DNA of 35,336 nucleotides from Paludibacteraceae bacterium (lineage in GTDB: Bacteria > Bacteroidota > Bacteroidia > Bacteroidales > Paludibacteraceae): NCBI GenBank assembly GCA_905233375.1, contig CAJOEJ010000028.1, positions 1 through 35,336 on the forward strand, in the 5' to 3' direction. Of the stretch, positions 1-6,839 are shown one piece after another. The position numbers and the translations under genes are program-made. The stretch's first letter is position 1. Every line of letters starts with the position of its first letter. Below the pieces are notes generated by a model. It was given only the letters and a program-made list of their open reading frames with translations. It was not told where the DNA came from and ran no database searches.

Positions 1-2
1 AG

Positions 3-68
3 CGTGGTGACACGGCGGTCATGATTCAGACGAAGACCTCCGAGAGTTACGATGCGAGCAAGAAATAA
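3..68 (+). CDS. 3' end of an unidentified gene (partial)
   Basis: An open frame enters from the left edge and ends at TAA (66-68), giving a 21-residue C-terminus that starts RGDTAVMIQT and ends in DASKK. The 5' part lies outside the window, so the product cannot be named. It runs in the same direction as the gene at 142, 73 bp downstream, with no consensus promoter between them, so the two may be co-transcribed. That it is a real C-terminus is inferred from frame, strand and position only. Confidence 0.45.
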   Translation, partial: RGDTAVMIQTKTSESYDASKK

Positions 69-99
69 CCCCCTCCTGACCTCCCCCTCAAGGGGAGGA
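69..99. repeat. GC-rich dispersed repeat, copy 1
   Basis: CCCCTCC followed by the hairpin CCTCCCCCTCAAGGGGAGG, immediately after the stop codon of the first gene. A nearly identical copy follows the next gene (530-565). The stem could act as a weak transcription end, but no T run follows it. Confidence 0.6.
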
Positions 100-141
100 A
101 AATGGAGTTGAAAAAACCTACAAAACAAAGACGAAAACATT

Positions 142-522
142 ATGGCACATGTAGAATGGAGTGCCGGAATCGACAGTGTATCCGGCGCATTGAGCAAACC
201 CAGTAAGAGCGGTCAGCACAGCTGCGCGAAGATGCTGTTAGGCACGCACCGCGTAGCCGCCACAACCAACAACAGTTGCAACCGTCTGTACCTGCGCAGA
301 AAAGTGCAGCGATCGACGCCCGTAACGCAGGACGAGACGAACCGCCGCTTGCGTTTCTCCGCGGTCAGCCGCGCAGTCAACACCCGCATGCATGATCTGA
401 ACAAGATCTCCGCGGATCAGGCTGCCTTCATCGCGCAGAAGGACACCCCAGGCGGCAAGAAGACCATGCGTTCCTACATCTGGTCGCTCGAGTTGGCGGC
501 TTATGACGAAAATCATGAGTAA
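142..522 (+). CDS. Hypothetical protein, 126 aa
   Basis: I do not recognise this family. The protein is basic, begins MAHVEWSAGIDSV, has no signal peptide or membrane segment and contains an Arg-rich middle (NRLYLRRKVQR) and a helical C-terminal half (residues 75-120). It is supported as a real gene by its ATG, an open frame without low-complexity sequence, and its place just after another gene on the same strand. The upstream region has no TAnnTTTG promoter box, so expression probably depends on the gene to the left. Both it and its neighbour are followed by the same GC-rich repeat. It could be a small nucleic-acid-binding protein because of its charge, but nothing in the sequence proves that. 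Confidence 0.6.
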   Translation: MAHVEWSAGIDSVSGALSKPSKSGQHSCAKMLLGTHRVAATTNNSCNRLYLRRKVQRSTPVTQDETNRRLRFSAVSRAVNTRMHDLNKISADQAAFIAQKDTPGGKKTMRSYIWSLELAAYDENHE

Positions 523-529
523 CCGGCAC

Positions 530-565
530 AACCCCCTCCCGACCTCCCCCTCAAGGGGAGGAGGG
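530..565. repeat. GC-rich dispersed repeat, copy 2
   Basis: Same unit as at 69-99: CCCCTCCCGACC, then CCTCCCCC-TCAA-GGGGAGG (543-561). A degenerate third copy (ACCCTCCCTAAAAGGAGGGG) lies near 608-627. Confidence 0.6.
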
Positions 566-570
566 AAGGT

Positions 571-603
571 CAATGACCAATCACCAATGACCATTGACCA
601 ATG
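571..603. repeat. CCAATGA/CCAATCA microrepeat, intergenic
   Basis: Tandem heptamers of the type CCAATGA, CCAATCA and CCATTGA. The same family recurs at 681-705 and inside three coding sequences (14581-14613, 18636-18673, 19417-19455). Confidence 0.75.
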
Positions 604-635
604 TGACACCCTCCCTAAAAGGAGGGGTGTGGGGA

Positions 636-680
636 TGTACAAAGGGACAATTAATGTACAAAGGGACAATGTACAATGTA
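636..680. repeat. GTACAAAGGGACAA microrepeat
   Basis: Two full units TGTACAAAGGGACAAT followed by shortened TGTACAA units. The family recurs in the same orientation at 11836-11866 and as its reverse complement at 29304-29366. Confidence 0.75.
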
Positions 681-705
681 CAATCACCAATGACCAATGA
701 CCAAT
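681..705. repeat. CCAATGA/CCAATCA microrepeat, second intergenic copy
   Basis: CAATCACCAATGACCAATGA follows the GTACAAAGGGACAA array directly. It shows that different microrepeat families sit next to each other in the same gap. Confidence 0.7.
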
Positions 706-708
706 CCG

Positions 709-737
709 ACACCCTCCCTCACACGGAGGGTGTTTTT
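709..737 (+). terminator. Rho-independent terminator
   Basis: A perfect 9-bp stem, ACACCCTCC (709-717) with GGAGGGTGT (725-733), has a 7-base loop and is followed by TTTT (734-737). It would end transcription from the gene at 142-522, about 190 bp upstream, after the repeat cluster. Confidence 0.7.
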
Positions 738-784
738 GTTGTACCTTCGGTCCTCCCTGAATAATTCTATGTATTGTACTAATC

Positions 785-820
785 CTCCGAGTGGGTACTC
801 GTCGGGTACAATACTCGGAG
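785..820. other. Inverted repeat in the gap before dcp
   Basis: CTCCGAGT (785-792) pairs with ACTCGGAG (813-820); GTAC motifs inside the loop could extend the fold. It lies in the roughly 320-bp stretch 738-1063, which has no credible gene but holds several hairpins. The strand of any transcript is not known. Confidence 0.45.
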
Positions 821-886
821 TGCTATCCGAAGTGCGGGATATATACAAAAGCGGGCTTTTTTTGCCAAGCCAAAGGCTTTCGTATA

Positions 887-940
887 GAACGTGTCTATAG
901 GTCATTCCTATGCGAGCATAGATGCCCTACAGACGCGTTC
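887..940 (+). ncRNA. Candidate structured RNA hairpin
   Basis: A long nested hairpin: GAACGTGTCT (887-896) pairs with AGACGCGTTC (931-940) with one G-U pair; TAGG (898-901) pairs with CCTA near 926-929; and CTATG-CGAG-CATAG (908-921) forms a perfect apical stem-loop. No riboswitch or RNA family is recognised. It ends about 45 bp before the dcp -33 box, so it is not part of the dcp leader if the assigned promoter is right. It may be the end of a small RNA transcribed from the 738-880 region, where weaker hairpins (785-820, 847-860) also lie. Confidence 0.35.
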
Positions 941-984
941 AATACATAAAATTGCATTTTATTCGGCAAAAAAAAACCGAATGT

Positions 985-1015
985 TTGCATATATGCAATT
1001 TTTGTAGTACCTTTG
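985..1015 (+). promoter_or_regulatory. dcp promoter (Bacteroidetes type)
   Basis: The -33 TTG (985-987) lies within the perfect palindrome TTGCATATATGCAA (985-998); the -7 box is TACCTTTG (1008-1015), with exactly 20 bp between TTG and TA. A small hairpin, ATTCGG/CCGAAT (961-982), lies just upstream. Confidence 0.85.
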
Positions 1016-1063
1016 CACCCGATTTAGCCGTTGGGACAAACAGGGAATAATCAATATACAGTT

Positions 1064-3163
1064 ATGAAAAAGATTTTTTTATTAGGAGTTATTGCTATGA
1101 GTGTATTAGCATGTAACAAGACCAACCCGTTGTTGGAGCAGCCGGACACGCCTTACGGTGTACCGGCGTTTGACCAAATCCAGTTAGCGCATTACATGCC
1201 TGCTTTCGAAGAAGCCATCCGGCAGAACAAGGCAGAAGTGGATGCCATAGTGAATAACGAAGCCGAACCGACGTTCGAGAACACGATCGTGGCGCTGGAT
1301 CGTATCGGTCTGCTGCTCGACCGCGTATCCGGTGTGTTCTTCAATGTGCTCGAAGCGGACGGCAACGACGACATGAACGCTATCGCCGAGCAGGTGAGTC
1401 CGATGCTGAGTGAACTGAGCGACGGTATTATCCTCAATGACCGGCTGTTCCAGCGTGTCAAAGCCGTCTATGACGAGCGTGAGCAGTTGGGTCTCAACGC
1501 CGAGCAGATGCGTCTGGTGACAGAGACCTACAAGCACTTTGCCGACAATGGCGCCAACCTGCCGGAGGACAAGAAAGAGCGTCTCAAAGAGATCAACCAG
1601 GAACTGGGTCTCCTCTCCCTCAAGTTCGGCAATAACGTCGTAGCGGAGACGAACAGCGATGATGTGAAACGCTTTGTGACGGACGAGTCGCTGCTGGCGG
1701 GTCTGCCCGAGAGCGCCAAAGCCTCGGCTGCCGAAGAAGCAACTGCAGCCGGTCATCCCGGCGAGTGGCTCTTCACGCCCAAGCGTACCTCCTTCACGCC
1801 CGTACTCCAGTACTGCGAGAACCGCGAACTGCGCAAGCAGCTGCTCATGGATTATACCACCCGTGGAAACCATGACAACGGGAACGATAACAAAGCCGTC
1901 ATCCTTCGTGAGATGGAACTGCGTATCGAGAAAGCCAAACTGTTCGGGTATGAAAACCCTGCCGACTATATCCTGGCGGACTGCATGGCAAAGAACCATC
2001 AGACGGTGGACGCTTTCCTCGCGTCTGTGTGGGCGCCGTCCCTCGAAGCAGCCAAACGCGAAGCGGCTGCGCTGCAGGAACTGCTTGAGCAGGATCTGCC
2101 CGGAGAGAAACTGCAACCGTGGGACTGGTGGTACTATGCCGAGAAACTGCGCAAAGCCAAATATGCATTGGACGAAGAGGAACTCAAACCCTATTTCGAA
2201 CTCGATAACGTGCGCAAAGGTGCGTTTGGCGTAGCTACCAAATTGTATGGCCTGCAGTTCGAGCCGCTCAAAAACATGCCGGTATATAATCCCGATGTGG
2301 AGGTCTTCAAAGTGACCGAATCGGATGGCACCCTCGTGGGAATCCTTTATACCGACTATTTCCCGCGTGCCGGCAAACGTCCGGGAGCGTGGATGAACAA
2401 CATCCTCTCGCAGTACATCGATGCCGAGGGCGTGGATCATCGTCCGGTCATCATCAACGTAGGCAACTTCAACAAACCGACAGCCGGCAACCCCTCCCTC
2501 CTCTCTATGGACGATGTGGAGACCCTCTTCCACGAGTTCGGTCATGCCCTCCACGGACTGCTCTCCAAAGCGCATTACAAGAGCCTGAGCGGTACCAACA
2601 CCCCGCGTGACTTCGTCGAACTGCCGTCCCAGTTTATGGAGAACTACGCCTACGAACCCGAGGTGCTCAAGACCTATGCCTTCCATTATCAGACAGGCGA
2701 AGTGATCCCGGACGAACTCATCGCCAAGATCAATGCAGCCGGTAAGTTCAACCAGGGCTTTGTCACTACCGAACTGCTGAGTGCGTCTATCCTCGATATG
2801 GATTTCCATGAGCTGACGACCGCCGAGGGTTTGGATGTCAATGCGTTTGAGAAAGCGAGTCTCGACAAGATGGGGATGATAGACGAGATTATTGTCCGTT
2901 ACCGTCCTACGTTCTACAACCACATCTTCACGACGGGCTACGAAGCCGGTTACTACAGCTACACGTGGGCTGCGGTGCTGGATGCCGATGCGTTCGCCGC
3001 CTTCAAAGAGACCGGTGACCTGTTTGAACCCGAAACGGCAAAACGTTTCCGTCACCTCTTGGAGCAAGGCGGTACGCGGGACGCACAGGAGCTCTATCTC
3101 GAGTTCCGCGGCAAAGAGGCGGATCCGAAGAACCTGCTCCGCAGAAAAGGCTTCATCGACTAA
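1064..3163 (+). CDS. dcp: M3 family metallopeptidase, peptidyl-dipeptidase Dcp-like lipoprotein
   Basis: Predicted zinc peptidase of the thimet oligopeptidase/Dcp family (M3), which removes C-terminal dipeptides or degrades short peptides. The zinc motif HEFGH starts at His490, followed by a helix with the third ligand (ELPSQFMENYAYEPE), as in Dcp. The length of 699 aa fits the family. The N-terminus MKKIFLLGVIAMSVLAC is a lipoprotein signal with Cys17 as the lipidated residue, so the enzyme probably sits on a membrane in the cell envelope. The ATG at 1064 was chosen because the frame extends upstream only to a TTG at 1031, with no signal peptide. A strong promoter lies at 985-1015. The next gene starts 12 bp after the stop, so they are probably co-transcribed. 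Confidence 0.92.
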   Translation: MKKIFLLGVIAMSVLACNKTNPLLEQPDTPYGVPAFDQIQLAHYMPAFEEAIRQNKAEVDAIVNNEAEPTFENTIVALDRIGLLLDRVSGVFFNVLEADGNDDMNAIAEQVSPMLSELSDGIILNDRLFQRVKAVYDEREQLGLNAEQMRLVTETYKHFADNGANLPEDKKERLKEINQELGLLSLKFGNNVVAETNSDDVKRFVTDESLLAGLPESAKASAAEEATAAGHPGEWLFTPKRTSFTPVLQYCENRELRKQLLMDYTTRGNHDNGNDNKAVILREMELRIEKAKLFGYENPADYILADCMAKNHQTVDAFLASVWAPSLEAAKREAAALQELLEQDLPGEKLQPWDWWYYAEKLRKAKYALDEEELKPYFELDNVRKGAFGVATKLYGLQFEPLKNMPVYNPDVEVFKVTESDGTLVGILYTDYFPRAGKRPGAWMNNILSQYIDAEGVDHRPVIINVGNFNKPTAGNPSLLSMDDVETLFHEFGHALHGLLSKAHYKSLSGTNTPRDFVELPSQFMENYAYEPEVLKTYAFHYQTGEVIPDELIAKINAAGKFNQGFVTTELLSASILDMDFHELTTAEGLDVNAFEKASLDKMGMIDEIIVRYRPTFYNHIFTTGYEAGYYSYTWAAVLDADAFAAFKETGDLFEPETAKRFRHLLEQGGTRDAQELYLEFRGKEADPKNLLRRKGFID

Positions 3164-3175
3164 ACCCTAAAGACC

Positions 3176-3712
3176 TTGAAGCGCTCCACACAAAATATAT
3201 TGTACCACCTGTTGCCGGTAGTCTTTTGGCTGCTGGCAATAGGTGGTAGCCTTGTGCCGCTCGTACTGATACTCATGTATTGGGTAGACTTCGACGGATA
3301 TGTCAACTATAATTATTTCTACGGTTTTGCAGTCGCTCTTATCGTACTGCTCTGCCTTTTTATTATCCGCCGTATTCCGCGGCATACAAGTTCCGTGGAG
3401 CAATGTTTTCAGGTCGCATTATTGCTGGGCATTGCTTCGTATGGACTACCGACGGTAGTATTTCTTATCATTCCTGTCTGGGGGTATTTGATTTATCAGA
3501 ATCTCTTCTCCTTCCGCTCTTTTGCGGCTACGCTTGTCGGCTGTACCGTTGTAGCCATATGGGCTGCTGTCTTTATCATTCTCGGGTGGATCACCAACCC
3601 TTGGGCACACTTCTTTGCAATAGAAAACGCCTGGGGATGGATTCCCACAGGCGCCTTCCTCTTGGCGTATATCGCCTCTACCATTGCACGACAAACCCTG
3701 CGTGTACGTTGA
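3176..3712 (+). CDS. Multi-pass membrane protein of unknown function (TTG start)
   Basis: 178 residues with about five hydrophobic segments (roughly 11-36, 47-64, 77-105, 116-139 and 152-168) and Arg-rich cytoplasmic loops (RRIPR near 65-69) and C-terminus (RQTLRVR). No family recognised. The only sensible start is TTG at 3176, 12 bp after the dcp stop: the first in-frame ATG would delete most of the first membrane segment. It is probably translated with dcp. Its last 35 bp overlap the 3' end of the TonB-dependent receptor gene on the other strand. A role related to peptide processing is only suggested by the neighbour. Confidence 0.7.
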   Translation: MKRSTQNILYHLLPVVFWLLAIGGSLVPLVLILMYWVDFDGYVNYNYFYGFAVALIVLLCLFIIRRIPRHTSSVEQCFQVALLLGIASYGLPTVVFLIIPVWGYLIYQNLFSFRSFAATLVGCTVVAIWAAVFIILGWITNPWAHFFAIENAWGWIPTGAFLLAYIASTIARQTLRVR

Positions 3713-5984
3713 TGCCTGCCTGCGCATAATACCATGTACAACGGCTCGCGTCCGCAAAACGGCTCGCGTCCGCACCTCCGTTGCTCGCGTACTTGGCATT
3801 AAAGATATTATTCAGCTGGCATAGCAGTTTCACATCCGGCACGCCGCGTCGCGTATGGAACCACTGCTTCATCGGCAATGCATATTGCAGGTTCACATTC
3901 GTCGTCGTGAATGCTTTCAGCATGGCGTGCAGATCCATCGTGTTGTCTAAAAACTGCCGACCGGTCACATTTGTCTGTATCGTTCCGACAAAACCTTTAT
4001 AATCAAACGTGAACAGGCTCATCGCCGTGATCATCGGCGAGAAAGCGATCGTCACCTCTCCTTCTATACTGTCCTGTCCGATCCAGTTCCAGTCGTTCTG
4101 GTTGTCGTACAGGTCGATGTACTGCTTGTAATGCTGTATCTTGTTGCGGCTGAACACGATATTGCCTTCCCACCGGAACCAGTCCGTTATCTGCACGCCT
4201 GCCGACACCTCGATACCCATCCGGTACGAGTCTTTGACGTTGACGGTCTTCATGACGCCTATGTCGTTATACTCGCCGGTAAGTACCAGTTGGTTGTCAT
4301 AGTCCATGAAATAGAGGTTGGCTCCCGCCTGAAAACGGCGGTGCGTGTATTGGTAGCCCAACTCATAGTCGTACAGTCTCTCCGCTTTCGGCAGGTTCGT
4401 CCATGTGCCGCTTGCGGCATCGTACCGCACGTTCTCCTTGTAGTTGTTACGGCTCGGATCGCGGTTGGCAATCGCGAACGAGGCTGACAGCATATGTCCG
4501 TGGTTCTGGTAGGTCAGACCCGCTTTGGGGTTGAAGAAATGGTACTCCGCGGTCAACGGCAGGTTTTCCATGCTCTCCTCATTGATGCCGTCACGGCTGT
4601 AACGCACATAGCGGTACTGGAAATCTCCATATATAGAGAGCTTCTCCTGACCTTTGTTGATCACCCGCCAGTTGGCTTTGGCGTAAGTATTCACGTCGAT
4701 CTTGTTGGCATGGTTTCGGTAATATTCATAGTGGATCGGCAGCGGCTCGGCTAGCGGCGTAGCCAAATAGTCCAATATACCCCAGTGTTGACCAATATAA
4801 TTGCTTCCTGCTACGCCTATCTGCGCATCCACCGGCTCGGAGATATACTTGGCATTCACCATGAATCCCGCATAATGGTTATTGAGCCATTTCTGGTACA
4901 TACCGTAACTCTTGCCGCTATAAGGCAGACCCCAATAAGTATATTTCTTCTTCTTATACTGCTCGTAATAACCGCTCCCGTGGGTATAGTGCAGGGTGGC
5001 GGAGAGGCTCCATTGGGGTGTAAAACGGTGGTTAACGGTCAACTGCGCATGTTGCTGCGAGTAGTTGTCCGTCTGGTTCGGGTAATACACCGTCGAGTCC
5101 GAACCGTCGCTTGCCGGAACCGTATATTCACCGGCGGGATTGTACCGTCTGTCCGCACCGTTGATGCCGTACGCCGTCTCGTAGCTCACGCCTTCCCAGC
5201 CCATTCCGGTCGATTCAGCGCCGCCGAAAGCACGCAGAATGACCTGCGTCTTCCTGCCGTACCAGCCGATGTCGCCGTAGTAACTGTACAGATCACTCTT
5301 GGTACGATAAAGAAAACCGTCCGAGTTGACTTTGGTGAACCGCGCGTTCATTTTCCACCGGTTGCTGATGGACGCGTGCGCGTGGATCATCTCGCGGAAC
5401 GTGTTGTACATACCGCCGTTGAACGCTAAAGTCAGACGGCTCACGCTGTCTAACATATTCGTCTGCATGTTCAGACTCGCGCCGAACGCTGAACCGCTGG
5501 TACTCGTTCCTACGCCGCGCTGTACATCCACCTGCGAAACGGACGAACTCATGTCGGTCATATTGACCCAGAAGACCGTCTGGCTCTCCGCGTCGTTCAA
5601 CGGCACTTCGTTCACCGTCATGTTGATGCGCGTATGATCCGTTCCGCGCACGCGGAAATACGTGTAGCCGACACCCAGACCATCGTCACTCGTCACTTGC
5701 AGACCCGGCGTCGTCGTCAGCAGATACGGCAGGTTCTGACCCGTATTGTCCTTGTTCAGCGCCTCGTTGCTCACGATGTCGGTGCTCAATGTCGTCTGCT
5801 GGACGCGCTTGGCGGACACTTCCAGGTCTGCCAGCTGGTGCGACAAAATAGTCAAAGTGTCCGCTTTGACTTCTTGCGCTTGCTGCGACAGGGTAGGGTT
5901 AAACACTTGCGCGGAGACACCCGCGCTGATAAACAGCCCGAAGGCAAAGGGCATAACGCCCGGAATAAAGATTGTTCTTTTCAT
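3678..5984 (-). CDS. TonB-dependent outer membrane receptor, probably for thiamine
   Basis: 768 residues. Signal peptide MKRTIFIPGVMPFAFGLF...SAQ; short region to about residue 55; plug domain (residues about 55-175, with DLEVSAKRV, LPYLLTTTPGLQV, YFRVRGTD and VQRGVGTSTSGSAFGA); then a long beta-barrel rich in aromatic strands, ending in Trp (VQW), the usual outer membrane protein ending. No carboxypeptidase-like N-terminal domain. Family knowledge says such receptors import scarce nutrients through TonB. The TPP riboswitch directly upstream points to thiamine or a precursor. The start at 5984 is preferred over ATG 5999, because 5999 lies in the conserved TAATGCTG of the riboswitch. Near the C-terminus the sequence ADASRF-ADASRC is an 18-bp tandem duplication (3741-3776). 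Confidence 0.9.
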   Translation of the reverse strand: MKRTIFIPGVMPFAFGLFISAGVSAQVFNPTLSQQAQEVKADTLTILSHQLADLEVSAKRVQQTTLSTDIVSNEALNKDNTGQNLPYLLTTTPGLQVTSDDGLGVGYTYFRVRGTDHTRINMTVNEVPLNDAESQTVFWVNMTDMSSSVSQVDVQRGVGTSTSGSAFGASLNMQTNMLDSVSRLTLAFNGGMYNTFREMIHAHASISNRWKMNARFTKVNSDGFLYRTKSDLYSYYGDIGWYGRKTQVILRAFGGAESTGMGWEGVSYETAYGINGADRRYNPAGEYTVPASDGSDSTVYYPNQTDNYSQQHAQLTVNHRFTPQWSLSATLHYTHGSGYYEQYKKKKYTYWGLPYSGKSYGMYQKWLNNHYAGFMVNAKYISEPVDAQIGVAGSNYIGQHWGILDYLATPLAEPLPIHYEYYRNHANKIDVNTYAKANWRVINKGQEKLSIYGDFQYRYVRYSRDGINEESMENLPLTAEYHFFNPKAGLTYQNHGHMLSASFAIANRDPSRNNYKENVRYDAASGTWTNLPKAERLYDYELGYQYTHRRFQAGANLYFMDYDNQLVLTGEYNDIGVMKTVNVKDSYRMGIEVSAGVQITDWFRWEGNIVFSRNKIQHYKQYIDLYDNQNDWNWIGQDSIEGEVTIAFSPMITAMSLFTFDYKGFVGTIQTNVTGRQFLDNTMDLHAMLKAFTTTNVNLQYALPMKQWFHTRRGVPDVKLLCQLNNIFNAKYASNGGADASRFADASRCTWYYAQAGINVHAGFVVQW

Positions 5985-5987
5985 TTT

Positions 5988-6067
5988 CTTTAGCAGCATT
6001 ACCTGCTCAAGTTCAACGGGTTTGATCGTTCTCAGTCGTGCCGGGCACAACTCCCCGAATGATAATG
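5988..6067 (-). promoter_or_regulatory. TPP riboswitch (THI-box)
   Basis: Read on the minus strand, the conserved THI-box blocks occur in order: TTCGGGG (CGGGG at 6053-6057), CTGAGA (6030-6035), ACCCGTTGAACTTGA (6007-6021), a small AGCAG/CTGCT arm and TAATGCTG (5994-6001). The receptor ATG follows at 5984. Known biology: thiamine pyrophosphate binding shuts down transport and synthesis genes. The element starts about 6 bp after the pqqD-like stop codon, and no TAnnTTTG box was found between them, so the RNA may come from the upstream genes. The short distance to the ATG suggests control of translation start. Exact stem ends were not computed. Confidence 0.88.
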
Positions 6068-6073
6068 TTTCTG

Positions 6074-6355
6074 TTACTCGATGATGCCGGCTTCTTGCCA
6101 CGATGCGACAGTGGCTTCTACATCGCTCATGGCTTTTTCCGGAGCCACGTCGTACTCCGCGCAGAGCGCCTTGCATAATGTCTCAATGGCAAAACAGCCG
6201 TTGGAAGCGGTTTCTTTTTCCGCTTGTTCCCAAAGGAAAGCGGCTGTCTCGTTGAGCGTGATCATCTTGTTGAAATTGATGAGGGACATTGATTCGCCTA
6301 CCAGGATATATTCGTTTCCTAACTTGCGCAGGCGGAATCCTTTAATAGTTTTCAT
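6074..6355 (-). CDS. PqqD family protein
   Basis: 93 residues that fit the PqqD fold: MKTIKGFRLRKLGNEYILVGE, then a strand and the characteristic NFNKMITLNETAAFLWEQ, then a helical half (CKALCAEYDVAPEKAMSDVEATVASW) ending AGIIE. PqqD proteins bind a precursor peptide and hand it to a modifying enzyme, usually a radical SAM protein. None lies in this gene run, and no obvious precursor peptide gene was found. It starts 22 bp after the S24/S26-like peptidase gene on the same strand and is followed at once by the TPP riboswitch. The family call is firm; the partner and the substrate are unknown. Confidence 0.85.
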   Translation of the reverse strand: MKTIKGFRLRKLGNEYILVGESMSLINFNKMITLNETAAFLWEQAEKETASNGCFAIETLCKALCAEYDVAPEKAMSDVEATVASWQEAGIIE

Positions 6356-6377
6356 AATGTGGTGTATTGTTAGATGA

Positions 6378-6839
6378 TTAATAATTCCATTTTAACAGGC
6401 TGTGGCGATATACTTTTAACAACCATTTACGTATCGGTCGTGCGTAGAACCACAGCCGTCCGCGGGTCATTATTTTCCGTTTCCCGGACGGCGCTTCAAC
6501 GGCGGTGACCTGTCCGATGATCTCTTCCCGCGTACATCTCTCTTCGCCCGTCAGGTTGCCGTCTCCCTGGAGGATATAAACCGCCTCACCGGTGCCTTGG
6601 TGCTCGATGCGTATCAACCGGTGGAGGACATAGGTCTTCCGTCCGTTGAAGGCGGTGACGTGCGCCAGAAGGATGTCCCCTACGCGCGGTAGGCGCTTGA
6701 GAGGTGCCAGGATAACACTGTCCTTGCCGCCTTCGATGAACGGTCGCATACTCACACCCGAGGGGGTGAAACGAACCTCTTTCTCTTCGTTCAGCAAGCG
6801 CCCTAATTCCGGGATCAATATGTCGTTGGCTACTACCAT
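6378..6839 (-). CDS. Soluble S24/S26-like (signal-peptidase-fold) peptidase
   Basis: 153 residues. Visible motifs are PSGVSMRPF with the likely nucleophile Ser30, VLHRLIRIE with His73, and the conserved LQGDGN (residues 90-95). A His in the second motif resembles the Ser-His type of signal peptidase (archaeal/ER S26B) rather than the bacterial Ser-Lys type; this is inferred from the motif. There is no N-terminal membrane anchor, so it is probably not the housekeeping signal peptidase. ATG 6839 was chosen because it overlaps the previous stop (TGATG), which gives translational coupling; the longer frame to 6869 lies inside the upstream gene. It sits between a small secreted protein and a PqqD-like protein, an arrangement reminiscent of peptide maturation clusters. 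Confidence 0.8.
   Translation of the reverse strand: MVVANDILIPELGRLLNEEKEVRFTPSGVSMRPFIEGGKDSVILAPLKRLPRVGDILLAHVTAFNGRKTYVLHRLIRIEHQGTGEAVYILQGDGNLTGEERCTREEIIGQVTAVEAPSGKRKIMTRGRLWFYARPIRKWLLKVYRHSLLKWNY

Noticed and set aside
503..700. A 65-aa frame over the repeat cluster
   Set aside because: It is composed almost wholly of translated microrepeats and overlaps the end of the 126-aa gene; no start signal.
571..705. Possible CRISPR array in the CCAATGA repeats
   Set aside because: Units are about 7 bp with no spacers of constant length and no cas genes nearby.
1184..3067. A 627-aa open frame on the minus strand opposite dcp
   Set aside because: The plus strand encodes a clear M3 peptidase with a zinc motif and promoter; the antisense frame has no recognisable domain and reflects codon bias of dcp.
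5985..6176. A 64-residue N-terminal extension of the TonB receptor
   Set aside because: It runs through the TPP riboswitch and the pqqD gene; the signal peptide starts at 5984.
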